Below, one piece after another: positions 20,808 to 34,065 of a DNA stretch of 64,000 bases. Position 1 is the first letter of the stretch. Each line of letters begins with the position of its first letter. This DNA is from Ooceraea biroi (taxonomy: Eukaryota; Arthropoda; Insecta; Hymenoptera; Formicidae): the NCBI RefSeq assembly GCF_003672135.1, contig NC_039519.1, positions 6,076,001 through 6,140,000 of the forward strand, given 5' to 3'. The notes beneath the pieces were generated by a model. It searched no databases and was not told where the DNA came from. It saw only the letters and a list, made by a program, of their open reading frames with translations. Position numbers and translations under genes: made by a program.

Positions 20808-23800
20808 TAGAAACTACGTATTAAAGCTGCTTATGATGTGCATAGGGTTAGGTAATAACTTAAATAATTAAGGAAAAAATATATATATGTATACACTCAC
20901 CCATATATAATCTAATTGAAAATAAAATCTTCCAACAGCCGATCAGTATGCAGACTATTTGTGATCTGATATTTCCCGATAAACTTGCTCGCGTGATTCG
21001 CTTTTACAAAAACTTTTTTCTTAAAATACTAGAAAATTTGGAAAAAAATTGGTGACCGGGTGGACTGAAAGGCATAAAGTTACGACTTTGGGTAAGGTGA
21101 AATTGCCCTACGACGGACGAAACATTTCCGCCCGGGTGTGTAAAGCGGCCTTTAGGCAGAAGCTGGGTTCTATCGCAGTTCGCGAATTCCGTCCTGTCAT
21201 TTGTAACTGTCGGGCTGCTCATTACAATTCCCCATTCCTCGCCTCCGAGCTACCCCCTCGTACCATCCCGCGGCCCCTCGTCCTGCTACCCTCTCTCGTC
21301 CGTCTCGTTTCTGCAACAGGCGCAACGGAGGATTCCGCCGTTCGTGCTCTCGCCCCTTCTCTTTCTCTCTCATTTTCCGCGTCTCTTCCCCTTCATTTCT
21401 CGTCGTTCGTGCGCGCGCATACGCAACGCATTTTACCCTCGCATTTTGCTGGGAAAGGGGCAAGGCTAATAAAAACATTCATTTTTAATTGCGACTTTAA
21501 TTGTTTTTCTTTCGCGCCAAAACCGCCCTTGGCTCGTTTCCTCTTTCCCCTTCATGTTATCGAAATAACTTTTCATTGAATAGCTTTCGCGCAGCGCCAT
21601 AAACTAAGCGAGCTGTGTCATCTGAATATTAATTTACGCCGGAAACAAAGCTGCGCAACACAAACGAGCGCAAAATTTGGCGCTGTTAAACGATTAAAAA
21701 ACGACGAATCTCTTTTTAATGCGCGTAATAACTACCGCGAAATATTTCACGAGGTGATATTTTTATTTCGTGAAATGGCGAACTAAAACTGCGACGAGCG
21801 CGTGCGCTATTTGCGAAACGTTTCGCCGCTGGAACGCGTACAAATTAAACAAATAGTTGGAAACGCGCCGCACAACGGCATCCGGTGTAGAACAAATAAA
21901 TGTATATTGGTGTCGCCGGTAAATCGATGATATATTTGTTTTTAATTTGCCCGTAATGCCATTGAATGTTTGGGAGCCTCGCAATTTCGAGAGCGCGTGA
22001 CAGCGAATCGAATGACAATCAGGCCGAAATTACGACGCGCTGCGGTAATCGGGATTATTCGGCGCGCCCGCGGCTGCGCTCGCGAACTCTGGTTTTTCGT
22101 TCGGCGAGATGACACTCGAAGCGGTCTCGTGTAGACCATTATCCCGGCGTGCATTTATCGGCGCGCGTTATTTCGTTGTCGTCAGCCCGCTTTTAACCGT
22201 AGCCGTTCGCGCGGAGACGCGGCACGCTGGGAACACAGCACTCGTATTTCTCGTGAGAGCGTTCCGTCCCTCCGTGGCGAAAAATTTCCTTCCCTCCCCG
22301 GCCTCGCCTCGTCCCTCCCTTCCTCCGTACTACCAATTTTCTTTATTACATTCCTTATTTCCTATCCACCAGCCTCTGTAACTGTAATACAAATTCCTAT
22401 TGTGATTTATGTTGATATCAATGGCAACCCTCGGGGTTGTCCCGCTCGTCGCGCACTCGCCCCCGTGCGTCGACGGCCAAAGGACGCTGCAACGTTCCAC
22501 CCTTCACGGCCCCGGGTCCAGATATTATACTTTATTGAATCAGAGTTGTCACTGTTATTGTTGGCTTCGCGCCGTCTCCCTTTCCGTCCACCCTCCTCCT
22601 CCACCCGGCCAGTTCCTTGCGTCGGTGTCCCTCTCCGTGCGTTTCACGGTTGCCAACAATCGTCGGGGGAGGGTTGAAGCATCGCGCTCCGCGCGCGCGG
22701 CCCCTATGAATTTTATTAATAAAACATCGGCGAGATGCGAGGCCGACAAAGCGCGAGCGAGCTGACGGGCCGGTGCAGCCACTCTTACATGCATCTCCGC
22801 GCGGCCGACGAGCGTGGAGAATTTGTGCGTCCCGGGTCTCCCTTGCCGCCACCGCCGCGTCGCCGCTAAGGGAAGTATCAACCGTCGGCTTTCCTAAAGC
22901 GGGACGCGCGAAGGTGCCGCCGCTTCGCCGTGATGGGAATACCTTTGTATTCGGACTTCAAGCTCCCTCATTGCGCGCGTTGCGTGCTATACGTGCGCTA
23001 GCCTAGTCGCACGCCGATAACGCCGTCCGGCAAATTTAAAACGTTCGCGCATCGCGGTGAGGAGCTCTGCCGCTGACGGACGATACGCACGACGAATTAA
23101 TACCCAGCGCGTTGCACCGGGTTGGCGATGCTCGGTAGGATCATGGTGCGAACTTCATGGCGAGACTCTTGGGATCGTCGACGAGGCGCGCCGCGAGGTA
23201 AAAGGACGAGATTGAATTCGGGGCACGCGCGACGAGCGCGGCGAACAAAAGGCGCGCATCTCGCGAAAGAATTCATCCGGATGGCCGGTCGGTGCGTGTA
23301 CGTCTCGGCGAGGGTGCGCTCGGAGCTGCGTCATTCCGGGGTGTGACCGTAGTAACATTCCGAATGAACCTAAGACCGATACCCCCATTAACCGTCGATT
23401 GAAGCGCCGTGCGGCTCGATGAAAGCGAGAGTCTGTGAAGAAGAGAGGAGGCAGGGAGGGTGCACGCGTGCGTTTACACAGTGTACAACAATGACTTGCG
23501 ACATCGGGCTGCTACAAACGTGATTAATGGACGCGAGTCGCTTACCATTCTGATACTCTCGCTGCAACCGGAATAACAAAGTACTCCTTTACCCGCAGCT
23601 CGCCGATCTTTCTCTCTTTCTCTCCCTATCTCCCTCTCGCTGTAACCCTCTTCCGGTTCGTGATCCCCCTCGTGTTCGCCGGAACGCGAAGCTTATGACT
23701 CGTAAGTCTCCGAAAGACGCTCTTGTCTTGCGGATTCTCTGACACCGCTTTGACAACTAATTTACAAGCACCGTCGTAAGTCATAAGAGCGGTAACGAGC

Positions 23801-24836
23801 CGCGTTTTCGCTCCGCAGATTTAGGTATGCAAATGACGAAGAGGTGCGCGAGCCTGTTGTCAAAACTGTTCGTCGAATTCAACATTTGCATAAATTTGCA
23901 TTAACTTACATTCATTTCTTATATTATGCACAATTGTGCATAATGTTTTTAACGTCATTGTCAGAAGTAAAAAAAGTGTTGATTAATTATATTAATAGCA
24001 AGATTTTCTATTTCATTTCCGGCGCGATAGCGATGAACTTACTTCCTTATGCCAGCCGACAACTCGCAGCTACAGTGCTTGTACGCGCGAGAGTGCTCTC
24101 TCACGAGGACAGCGCAAACATTCTCGATTTACACGTTAGCCATTCCATTTGGCTCGAATCGGTTGGAAGCCATTAATATCGGCGAGCGTGAAAGGCACTC
24201 CGGACCGAAGCTTGGTTTCTGACTCGAACTGGAAGACAGGCAGCCCTTTCCTCTCGATCCGAGGGACCGTGAAGGGGTAAAATTGCGTCCGCCTTTACCG
24301 TTCCTCTTCTACCCCTTTTTTCACTGCCTCGCTGCTCCCCGCGGAATCAATAAATACATATTTGTTCGGCACACAGGGAATCAACTACCAATGACACTAA
24401 TACCATTAGTTCTCGAACTGACGCAGCACGTGGGCTGGATGCGGGAGGGTGGAGGTCCGAGGGGAGGAGGAGAAACCCCCGAGATATCCGTGGCCCCATC
24501 CTCCCGTTCTCGTGATTTCCGCAGAGTCACGTTACAAATGACCGCGCAGCCGCCTTCTATCCTCGTTACCAAAGTGACATAATCGTCCGTCCGAGACGTG
24601 CGTGTACCTACTCGCGCGTGTAGACGCGTGCAGCACGAGACCGACGTCGCGCACTGACGTACTTACTCGTGTTTAATAATCTGTTCTCGTTGTCCATCGA
24701 CCACGTTCCCGACTACGTGTTCATTAGCCCGAACATACGACTATCGTGGCGTATATGCGGAGAGCATTCGCGACTCCTCGCAGCTCTACATGTGTACCGC
24801 TTCACCCTATATTTCCGAGAATGCGATATAAATGAA

Positions 24837-24853
24837 AGAGAGAGAGAGAGAGA
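24837..24853. repeat. (AG)n microsatellite
   Basis: Eight AG dinucleotides, followed by AAAGAG. Confidence 0.9.
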
Positions 24854-26116
24854 AAGAGTAGTATAAAATTATCTAAAACTTCAAGAACTTTATTTTAATC
24901 CTTTTGCTACGGCAGTATCGATCGAATAGCGATTACAGAATACGGTAATGTACATCCCTTAGCGTTCGAGCAATGGAGTCACGTTTTTTTGCTTTCTCCA
25001 CTGTTTCATATCATTAAAGATGTAATTTTTCTAACATAAAACCACAAAATGGAATTTATATAAAAATAATATTACTTAACGTGTGAAAGTGAGTTCATTC
25101 ATATACTTGTAGTAACACATGATTTGATTAATTAATTTCTACAACTAAAGACAACGTCTAAGAAGACCAGGTTTGACCCACGGCTGTCATGAATTAAAAA
25201 CGTTTAATTGTCCGTTGTAAGAAAGACAAACGGGGTTTACCTAGTGCACGGCAATTAAAAAATAATCAAAGGCAAATACCTTCTGCGAGTGCATGTTCGT
25301 TGGGCCCACGGTAATCCCGAGGGAAGCGCGATCCCCGCGGGCTTAGACCATAATTTATGGTTGTATAAGAATGCGGAAGGGTCCCCGTTGCTGTTTACTG
25401 TCCTACATAGGATTACGCGTTGATATTTGTCCATTAATTTGTGCATCTATTACACGTCTTCTGTTTTTACATCACATATTTATTTTGACTGCTTCTTGTT
25501 TTACGAAACGCAAAGAAACAGCAAAGGGTAATTCCCAAAGAATGTCACTATCTAGTATTTAGCGAAAATATAATTATTAAAGTAGGATTATCCATATTTA
25601 TTTCGCAATATAATCGTAAACTGTGATGAATATTTTCCGAATGCTTTCTTGCTGCTTCTTATACCAATTAAGAGATCTAATTATTAGAACATATTTAATT
25701 TAATGAAAGGTATATCATGAGAACGTCAAGTAAATGACAAGCGCCTTTTCGTTATACATTAATGTATATTTGTCAATTCTAATATGGCACCTAAATTTCA
25801 TAAAAGGGGGTGCTAATTTCTGTTTATCCAGCGAGAGCCTGGCATCCATTGATTGTTCTGAAAGATATTCCCCGGATTTTCACGAGCACCTGCTACCATG
25901 TCGTCGTTTTTCGATCAGGAAAGAGTACGGATAAATGGCTCCGGCTACATAGGGAAGTGTGTACGCCATCTAAAGCTCCAGAAGGGTACACACTCGCGTG
26001 TATCGCGTCCGTGCCATCTGCGCCGATCGCGGTTGCTTCGTACGTTAAAACCCTTCAGCCGGTTTCCAGTTGGCAGCTTCATGCTCGTTCCAGAGGGTTT
26101 TAGAGTCGGGAATTCA

Positions 26117-26138
26117 GTCGGTCGGTCGGTCGGTCGGT
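26117..26138. repeat. (GGTC)n microsatellite
   Basis: Five to six GTCG/GGTC tetranucleotides in a row. A shorter run of the same motif occurs near 13160-13178. Confidence 0.9.
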
Positions 26139-27523
26139 GCCCTACCATTATTCATTCCGTGGCAGCCGTGGATACGCCACCCTAGCGCGTGCAAACAATT
26201 TGTTTCGGGGTGGACGATCTCGCGGTCGCGCGAACAAGTCGCTCGGAAGTGACGACGAAATCGCGAAATTTATCGTTCAAATACCGAATGCCCGGATGTT
26301 ACGCGTCGAATTATGTCGAATAACACCTTAATTGTTACTTACCCTCCTTTTGCCGTGGAGTGAGAAAGATTTATGCGTGCATTTAAAAGTTTTAAGGAAT
26401 TTGATATAAAGGAGAAAAGTAAATATTGATTTTTTTACTAATTGTGAGCAGCTTCGTGTTCAATCTTGAAAACTGTTTTTATTCGCAAAATGATAAATGG
26501 AATAATCGATTAAAAAATACAGGAATAGTACTGATAAAGACAATATGTGTATACTATTCTCTACAACTAATTGAAAGATTCTATTAAAATAATTAAAATA
26601 ATATCATATTGTGCACGGAATGATAAATCATTACTGAAACAAGTAAAATATATATTTAGCATTAAACAAGGTTAATGAGAGTACTATTATTATCATATGA
26701 TAGAGAAGATTCATCACGTTCAATCAAGCTGGTTTAATCCAAATGGTTTAATCAAGTTTCCAGCCATACAATGCCCACGTCCGTTAAACTTTTGTTTATT
26801 TGAAACAGTAATTTATATATTATGCCACTTCGATTAATACAGATGAGCTTATTAGATTTTCGACGCATCGCGCGAAAATGAGATGCGAATAACATAAATG
26901 TCGGAATCGTGCTTTAAACCTTTTCCGGGCTCGCTCACTTTATCCTCTTTTCTAGCTGGTAGCCAGGTATTTCCGCTTTGTGCTGGGCAACCGTGTCGGC
27001 CGCATAAATTGATACAGATGCGAGTTAGCTGGAGTTTTTCGCTTCCATCCCACGGGGAATACCGTGATACCGTAGAAACCAACTCCAATGTTGCGAGCCG
27101 CAGCGGGAAAGAGGTTGCTGCTTCGTATCGAAAAATGTCTCGATCGTCTTGAGTGAGATTTTCCCCGGAAAACGATACCTTAAAGAAAAAAAAGGGAAGT
27201 ACCATTGACCTGGGTCGTGGCAGCCGTTCGTTACGACGAGGGCTTACCGTGCAAATAGGTCGTCGAAGGTAAACCAATAATGGCCGCGTGAGCTACCCCA
27301 TATTATAACTTACGTCACACTTTATGACTAAGCACAAAAAAGGGAGCGAGAAAAGTGGCCTCTTTAATTATATTATTATTACTTCTCGAGCGTAATGTAA
27401 CATTATTGGAAGATGCACTTACAAAGTGCATAAAATAGATAATTTAAATATGAGCAGAATTGAACGTAATGATTTTTCAGTAATGACAAGTTAAAACTAA
27501 ACTGAACTGAATGTATGAAACTA

Positions 27524-28809
27524 TTGGGTTGGCCAAAAAGTAATTGCGTTTTTTTTATATAAATAAAAGGCGAATTTTTCATGGGAAACAAAAACTTTAT
27601 TAAACAATATATTGTCCATTTTGTTTGATTATCTTTTGCCATTTTTCAGGCAACTTCATGATTCCGCGCTCAAAAAAGTTCTTATCTTTTTCAGCAAAAA
27701 ACAATTCCAACAACGATTTGATATCCTCATCAGCAGTCAAGGTTTTACCATTCAAGGCGTTTTGCAAAGAACGAAACGAATGGTAATCTGATGGTGCCGG
27801 GTCTGGCGAATATGGTGGATGTGGTAACACGTCCCATCCAAGCTGCAACAATTTTTCACGAGTGACCAAACTTGTACGTGGTCTAGCGTTATCGTGGTGA
27901 AACACAACACCTTTGCGATTCACCAATTCTCGACGTTTCTGTTTGATGGCATCATTTAATTTATCCAGTTACGACGGTATACGTCTGAATTACTAGTTTG
28001 ATTCCTTGCAAGCAGCTCAAAATACACAATACCTTTAAAGTCCCACCAGACTGACAGCATAATCTTTCTTTGGTGAATATCTGCTTTTCAAGTGCTTTCA
28101 GCAGGTTCATCACGCTTGCTCCACCATCTTTTTCGTTTGACGTTGTCGTAGACGATCGATTTTTCGTCGCCTGTTATCATACGTTTCAAAAATCGATCAT
28201 TTTCCTCACGTTTCAAAAGAGAATCGCAGATGTCAATACGCTTAGTGAGATGGATTTCTTTGAGCTCATGTGGTACTCAAATATCGAGCTTACTAATGTA
28301 TCCAAGTCGTTTTAAATGGTTTTCAACACTCGATTTCGATACGTTAAGATTCTCAGCAATCTCTCGTGTCGTTAAACGCCGATTCGAATCGATCAGTGCC
28401 TTTATTTTGTCATCATCAATTTCGATTGGCCTTCCTGAGCGTGGTGCATCTTTCACATTAAAATCTGCAGATCGAAATTTAGTAAACGAATTTTGACACT
28501 GCCGCAGTTTTAAAGCATCTTCGCCATATACATCAGATAAGTTTTTATGAGCTTGCACGGCGTTTTTCCCTTTTCGGAAGTAATAAAAGAAAATATGACG
28601 AAAATGTTCTTTTTGATTTTCCATTTTGAAATGGACGGCAAAGAAACAATTGTTAACGAAATCGTGTACTTTCTTTTTGTAAAACAAGCTTGAACTGTGA
28701 GTTGTTAACCTACATAATGAATTTGCGGTTTAGAATGAAGTTAGTTACATTTCAAGACATGTATGTCCATCTATTGGAAAAAAACGCAATTACTTTTTGG
28801 CCAACCCAA
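27524..28809 (-). mobile_element. mariner element, mellifera subfamily (copy 1)
   Basis: The element is 1286 bp, the normal length for a mariner, bounded by TA at 27522-27523 and 28810-28811. Perfect 32-bp inverted repeats begin TTGGGTTGGCCAAAAAGTAA. The minus strand encodes a DD34D mariner transposase broken by stops and a frameshift. The ends are intact, so the copy could be moved in trans by an active relative. A second copy in the same orientation follows after a 40-bp AT-rich spacer. Confidence 0.97.
27600..28624 (-). pseudogene. mariner transposase, disabled (copy 1)
   Basis: The family start is the ATG at 28622-28624 (MENQKEHFRHIFFYYF); an open frame reaches farther upstream but only into non-coding sequence. 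The N-terminal 115 or so codons are open and hold both helix-turn-helix regions, including RLTTREIAENLNVSKSSVENH. A TGA at 28277-28279 replaces the usual tryptophan before VPHEL. A second TGA lies at 28088-28090, and a small indel near 27966-27975 shifts the frame. The last 108 codons, open again, contain the second catalytic aspartate (FHHDNARP) and the third (SPDPAPSDYH), 34 residues apart. The first aspartate lies in MITGDEKS, where the usual tryptophan is serine. Around 340 residues would be expected of an intact family member. Confidence 0.95.
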
Positions 28810-28811
28810 TA

Positions 28812-28847
28812 TATATTAATATAATATATAATATATAATATATATAA
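28812..28847. repeat. AT-only spacer between the two mariners
   Basis: The stretch contains A and T only, mostly TATA and TAATAT words. It offers many TA target sites, which may explain why a second mariner landed here; alternatively it lies at the junction of a local duplication. Confidence 0.9.
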
Positions 28848-28849
28848 TA

Positions 28850-30135
28850 TTGGGTTGGCCAAAAAGTAATTGCGTTTTTTTTATATAAATAAAAGGCGAA
28901 TTTTTCATGGGAAACAAAAACTTTATTAAACAATATATTGTCCATTTTGTTTGATTATCTTTTGCCATTTTTCAGGCAACTTCATGATTCCGCGCTCAAA
29001 AAAGTTCTTATCTTTTTCAGCAAAAAACAATTCCAACAACGATTTCATATCCTCATCAGCAGTCAAGGTTTTACCATTCAAGGCGTTTTGCAAAGAACGA
29101 AACGAATGGTAATCTGATGGTGCCGGGTCTGGCGAATATGGTGGATGTGGTAACACATCCCATCCAAGCTGCAACAATTTTTCACGAGTGACCAAACTTG
29201 TACGTGGTCTAGCGTTATCATGGTGAAACACAACACCTTTGCGATTCACCAATTCTCGACGTTTCTGTTTGATGGCATCATTTAATTTATCCAGTTACGA
29301 CGGTATACGTCTGAATTACTAGTTTGATTCCTTGCAAGCAGCTCAAAATACACAATACCTTTAAAGTCCCACCAGACTGACAGCATAATCTTTCTTTGGT
29401 GAATATCTGCTTTTCAAGTGCTTTCAGCAGGTTCATCACGCTTGCTCCACGATCTTTTTCGTTTGACGTTGTCGTAGACGATCGATTTTTCGTCGCCTGT
29501 TATCATACGTTTCAAAAATCGATCATTTTCCTCACGTTTCAAAAGAGAATCGCAGATGTCAATACGCTTAGTGAGATGGATTTCTTTGAGCTCATGTGGT
29601 ACTCAAATATCGAGCTTACTAATGTATCCAAGTCGTTTTAAATGGTTTTCAACACTCGATTTCGATACGTTAAGATTCTCAGCAATCTCTCGTGTCGTTA
29701 AACGCCGATTCGAATCGATCAGTGCCTTTATTTTGTCATCATCAATTTCGATTGGCCTTCCTGAGCGTGGTGCATCTTTCACATTAAAATCTGCAGATCG
29801 AAATTTAGTAAACGAATTTTGACACTGCCGCAGTTTTAAAGCATCTTCGCCATATACATCAGATAAGTTTTTATGAGCTTGCACGGCGTTTTTCCCTTTT
29901 CGGAAGTAATAAAACAAAATATGAGGAAAATGTTCTTTTTGATTTTCCATTTTGAAATGGACGGCAAAGAAACAATTGTTAACGAAATCGTGTACTTTCT
30001 TTTTGTAAAACAAGCTTGAACTGTGAGTTGTTAACCTACATAATGAATTTGCGGTTTAGAATGAAGTTAGTTACATTTCAAGACATGTATGTCCATCTAT
30101 TGGAAAAAAACGCAATTACTTTTTGGCCAACCCAA
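28850..30135 (-). mobile_element. mariner element, mellifera subfamily (copy 2)
   Basis: The element is 1286 bp with the same 32-bp inverted repeats, and has TA at 28848-28849 and 30136-30137. I noticed about six substitutions relative to copy 1 (for example in the transposase at the codons read DIKS versus DMKS, and FRHIFF versus FPHILF) and no length difference. Both copies point the same way. Confidence 0.97.
28926..29950 (-). pseudogene. mariner transposase, disabled (copy 2)
   Basis: It carries the same three lesions as copy 1, at the equivalent places (two TGA codons and the mid-gene frameshift), leaving an open N-terminal DNA-binding part (to 29603) and an open C-terminal part (28926-29252) with HHDNARP and SPDPAPSDY. 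Because the lesions are shared, they predate the duplication or transposition that produced the pair. Neither copy can supply its own transposase. Confidence 0.95.
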
Positions 30136-30137
30136 TA

Positions 30138-33100
30138 CATCTTCATATCTCGAGATTTGCTATTCATGTTACAGAGTCGGCAACTAAATTAACTTTATTC
30201 TAAAACCGTATTCGATAGTAGTATTTCGCTTTCATAATACTTTCCGTACCCTTTCAACAATCCTCACAGGACCGCCGTCACGAATCCTGACAAATCGTTC
30301 TATCTGTCTCATGTCGGCTGTGAAGAGGATCCGTTAACGATCCTTTAACGATGCGGTGTGCTAAAGATTGGGACGATTTATCGTTAGCAAGTGAGAAAGT
30401 CGCGATGTCTCTAGAGAGATCGAATAGTGCGAGATTGACCGCTGCTACTAATTGATTAAAATCTTTAGGATGTAAAAACTGAAGATATTTATCTTAATGT
30501 GATAAGACTAAGAATTTTATGATGATTTATTCATTTCATGAAACAATTGTCAAACATTTGCGATTAAAACTAAGTAAATTTATGTTGTTGCAAGCTTCTT
30601 AGTAATCAGCTAAGAACCAGATCTTGAAGGAGGGTTGTCTAGCACACGAAAGGACAAGTTTACGATCCTCTGACGCTCTTGTGGAGAAGCGATTCATTAA
30701 TAGCCCCTCTTCGAGTTAGCCCGGCACGACATTGCAGAATCGTCGCCAAACCTCAGCTCGCTTTATGGCCGTTTAATTGGCCGAGATAGACGACGATATA
30801 TTATTATGCTAATTTTCAAGGAACATCGCTGCCGCGGGAATCGTTGCCGGGAGATTAAAGGCCCTCGGTGACATCGTATCGTTAATTACCGCATTGAACA
30901 TAGCCGTTGCGATGTTAACGGTTTATCCTGACTTCCCGAGCTGTTTGTGCTCTGTTTATACGGAAATCGATCAAGAGTATAAATTCTTTTCGACAAGACT
31001 AGCCTCCTCTTTCTTTCTTTCTATGCTTATAGATTTTTATTAATTAATATTTTTATTGCCTATCATTAGTTGTATGCATTATTAAACATATAATTATTTT
31101 CTTTGTATTGATTTTGTTATAGATACTGGTATTTTTGTCATATATATATATATATGTCACAATTAAGGAAATATTTATCCAAAATGTCTAATAAATTTCG
31201 CTTTCTCTCTCACCCTCTCTTTGTCATTTTATTGCTGTATTTTGGTTTTCTCAACTGTAAATTTTCTATTGCGAGTAAAGGTGAATTAAACATATACACT
31301 TGCATTATAGGGACACTTTATTAAATGTTGCATTAGTATATAGATACTTGTTTTAAATCATTAATCAATGCTAACAGCGACAAAGCCAATCTTCAGATCG
31401 ATTTTGAGCGCACAGAGCAGGGTTCGGCGGCGAGGGGCGAAAGTTCATTTGCGCTTAATGCCGCGCGATTAATTGTCGGTCGCTACTTGCCGAGAGATTG
31501 CAAGGCCATTTACGTGCGACCAAGGCCCACGGTCGTGTAAGCAGGAGCCTACAAATTCGTTCGCACTTGAATTCCGCTCCGTGTGAATTTATAGTCTCTC
31601 TTGCAAGCTAGTCTTGGATCTCGCAACGAGAGGAACACCCGCGCCGGTGCCGATCGCAGCTGATTCTCGCGTGATCTGTTGCTGTGTATACGAGCGTGTA
31701 GCTTGCAACGTAAATTTTCCCTGTATGCGTGATGAAAATCGAGTATCCGAGCAATATATCATAGCACATATACATAAAACAAGATCACAGTTTGCATATC
31801 TTTATGATCGTTTCTTCAATAGAAATCTTTTTTACCTCTGTTGTTACTTGCAGCGTCTCGCTGCAAATCGTCTTGAAACCTCATATACCTTTCATGTATA
31901 CGCAGTCCGAGACAAACAAGCCACAATTTTGCCAAGAATCGATACGACCCTTGTTCTGTCAGGCAATTTTATTCCTTTCGTGGAATTCGTGGTAGCAAAA
32001 CATGTTTGGTCGTGGCAATTAGTAACCATCTTCCGATTTCTATCCGAAGAAAGTTTCTCAATGTATATAGTAAGTGCTCAGAAATAAGAGAAGTTGAATT
32101 GAAATTGTTTTCAGAGCATTACATAATTCCATGTCTCGAGATGAAAGAAAAATTGCGTAGCACGTATTGTTATATACAGATCAAAGGAATTCAGATATAT
32201 CCGAAAATACGGCTTCAGGATTATTCAGTATATTTGAATAGGATTTTGGATTTTAAATCCTATCGTCGATCCGACAGTACATTTAGCGACTTTAAAAATC
32301 AATAAAAATGACGGGACACATATAAATTGCTTTAATCAGATTCAAATAACGCATGCTGTCGTAAAAAGCTGCACTTTACTTCATCGTTCCCAGATAAAAT
32401 TTGCGTTGCACTGCACACGCGCTTTCTAATAATGTGATCAACGTGCTTCATGCTATACCGAGAAAGTTATTAATAGTCCGCAGCACGGAAGAGTCGATTA
32501 ATTCAGACGTTACGCGAGGACGTAATATCGCTGACGGATTCAAATAAAAGGACATTCCAGCGGATCAGAAAATCGCGGGGAGATCGAAAATCCGGCGTCC
32601 TAAATTTCGCCTGTGCCGCCACGACGCATTTTCCGTGGGAAAATTGGCGCGTCTGGCGCCGGCGGGCAAAAAATTACATGAATTTCTAAAAGGACGAAGG
32701 ACAGCGGGAATTGTCGAACGCCGCCGACCGCCACAGGCGCTGTAACGCGATCCTACCGTAATTCACGTTGGTTTTACGCTTTATGCGACACGCAGAACAT
32801 TGCGCGCGGCCACGCGCGAATTTACGGGGATGGCCGGCGGCGTGCTCGGCACCGGGACAAAACCTTTGCGACCGTGCTTGATGGACGCATGGCCGGTATT
32901 GGATTAAAACGCCTCGCAAAAGGAGAAAAGAAAATAACAACGTGTACAGTGGAGAGAGCAATGCTGTCACTTTTTCTCTCGCCAATGCCGAAGAAGTACT
33001 TTTGAGTTAAGATTCGCACGGAAACGGAGGAATCGCAGCAGTTCGGCCACTTTCGTTATTTTTCATTCTCGCGATGCGATCATGCGCGAAAGTCATTATG

Positions 33101-33600
33101 TTACAAAATGCACGGATTTCCGTTTGGGTTGGATTTTCGCTCGAAAAGTGATGCAAATTTTATTACGTATTGTTATTATACGATTAATTGGGTATTCTTC
33201 GTAACGCAAATTAAATTTTGGGAGAACTCGTATACATATCTCGACATTTTAATTTAATAATAATTTAATAGCAACACGCGACTGTACGCCGCCGACCGAA
33301 AATTCGCCGTCATTGTATCAAAGCGCGTTTAATTATTTCCATGTTATACGGGATTATTTGGTGGTCAGTGCTTAATCCAAAAGTCCCACGGCCGTTTTCG
33401 AAAACACGTGCCCCACCCTCCCGTCGCCGGAGGGCTCGATGGCAGGGGAATCGATATAGCTTTACGAGTAAGCCGACTTTTAAAGATTCAATGGCCGGGG
33501 CTATCTGGCGATACCTGCCTTTTGTACGTAGCGACGCACGGAGTCCGTGGCGGCCGGGACCATGCTCCACTGGAAAAAGGGTTGAAAGGGTAGCGATAAG
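30138..33600. other. Non-coding interval
   Basis: No recognisable exon. A short TA microsatellite lies at 31141-31155. A 157-codon open frame at 31614-32087 lacks any motif that I know and its composition drifts along its length. I do not annotate it as a gene. Confidence 0.4.
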
Positions 33601-33634
33601 GGAGGATAACCGGGAGAGTGCTCGGTGGCCCGCG

Positions 33635-33926
33635 GAAGAAAAGAGAAGTGAGGAATAGCAGAGAGGAAAGGGGAAGAAGAAATGGAGGATAGAGAAAAAA
33701 AGAGAGAGAGCGGAAAAGAAAGAAAGCCTCGTGCATTGTATTGCGAGCTTTTTGAGCGAGCCTGTGCTCCAGGGCCGACGGTTCTGGCATTGGTGGCGGC
33801 AGAGGTTGTTCCGAGTGAGAGAGCAAAAGAGGGAGAGTAAGGGAAATGAGGAAAGAAAAAAGGAGAAAAATAGAAAAAGGGAGAAAGACAGAGAGAGAGA
33901 GGAGAGAGAAAGAGAAAGCAAGAGGA
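33635..33926 (+). repeat. Purine-rich tract on the plus strand
   Basis: Two blocks (33635-33726 and 33814-33926) are almost entirely A and G, with AGAG, GGAA and GAAA words, separated by about 85 bp of mixed sequence. The region gives long spurious Ser/Leu/Phe-rich frames on the minus strand. Confidence 0.85.
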
Positions 33927-34065
33927 TACGCGGTGGACGGCAGGATCAGGAAGAAGGGGGTGGGTTAGCACGGGGGTGAGCTGGTTGGTCTGGTGGGCGA
34001 ACGTCTGTCTGTTGGCTGCCAGCGAGCCAGTCAATCATTACGGGCCGCGCAAGCGCCTGCAAACC

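Larger units (their letters stand above)
20810..27521. other. Non-coding interval
   Basis: No recognisable exon. 21.0-24.6 kb is largely GC-rich with many overlapping spurious frames. 24.8-25.8 kb and 26.3-26.9 kb are AT-rich. Simple repeats occur at 24837-24853 (AG) and 26117-26138 (GGTC). Nothing else could be assigned. Confidence 0.4.

Noticed and set aside
28070..28496. Plus-strand open frames in both mariners (also 29396-29822)
   Set aside because: They are antisense shadows of the transposase coding strand.
31614..32087. 157-codon plus-strand open frame
   Set aside because: No recognised family and random-looking composition; not enough to call a gene.
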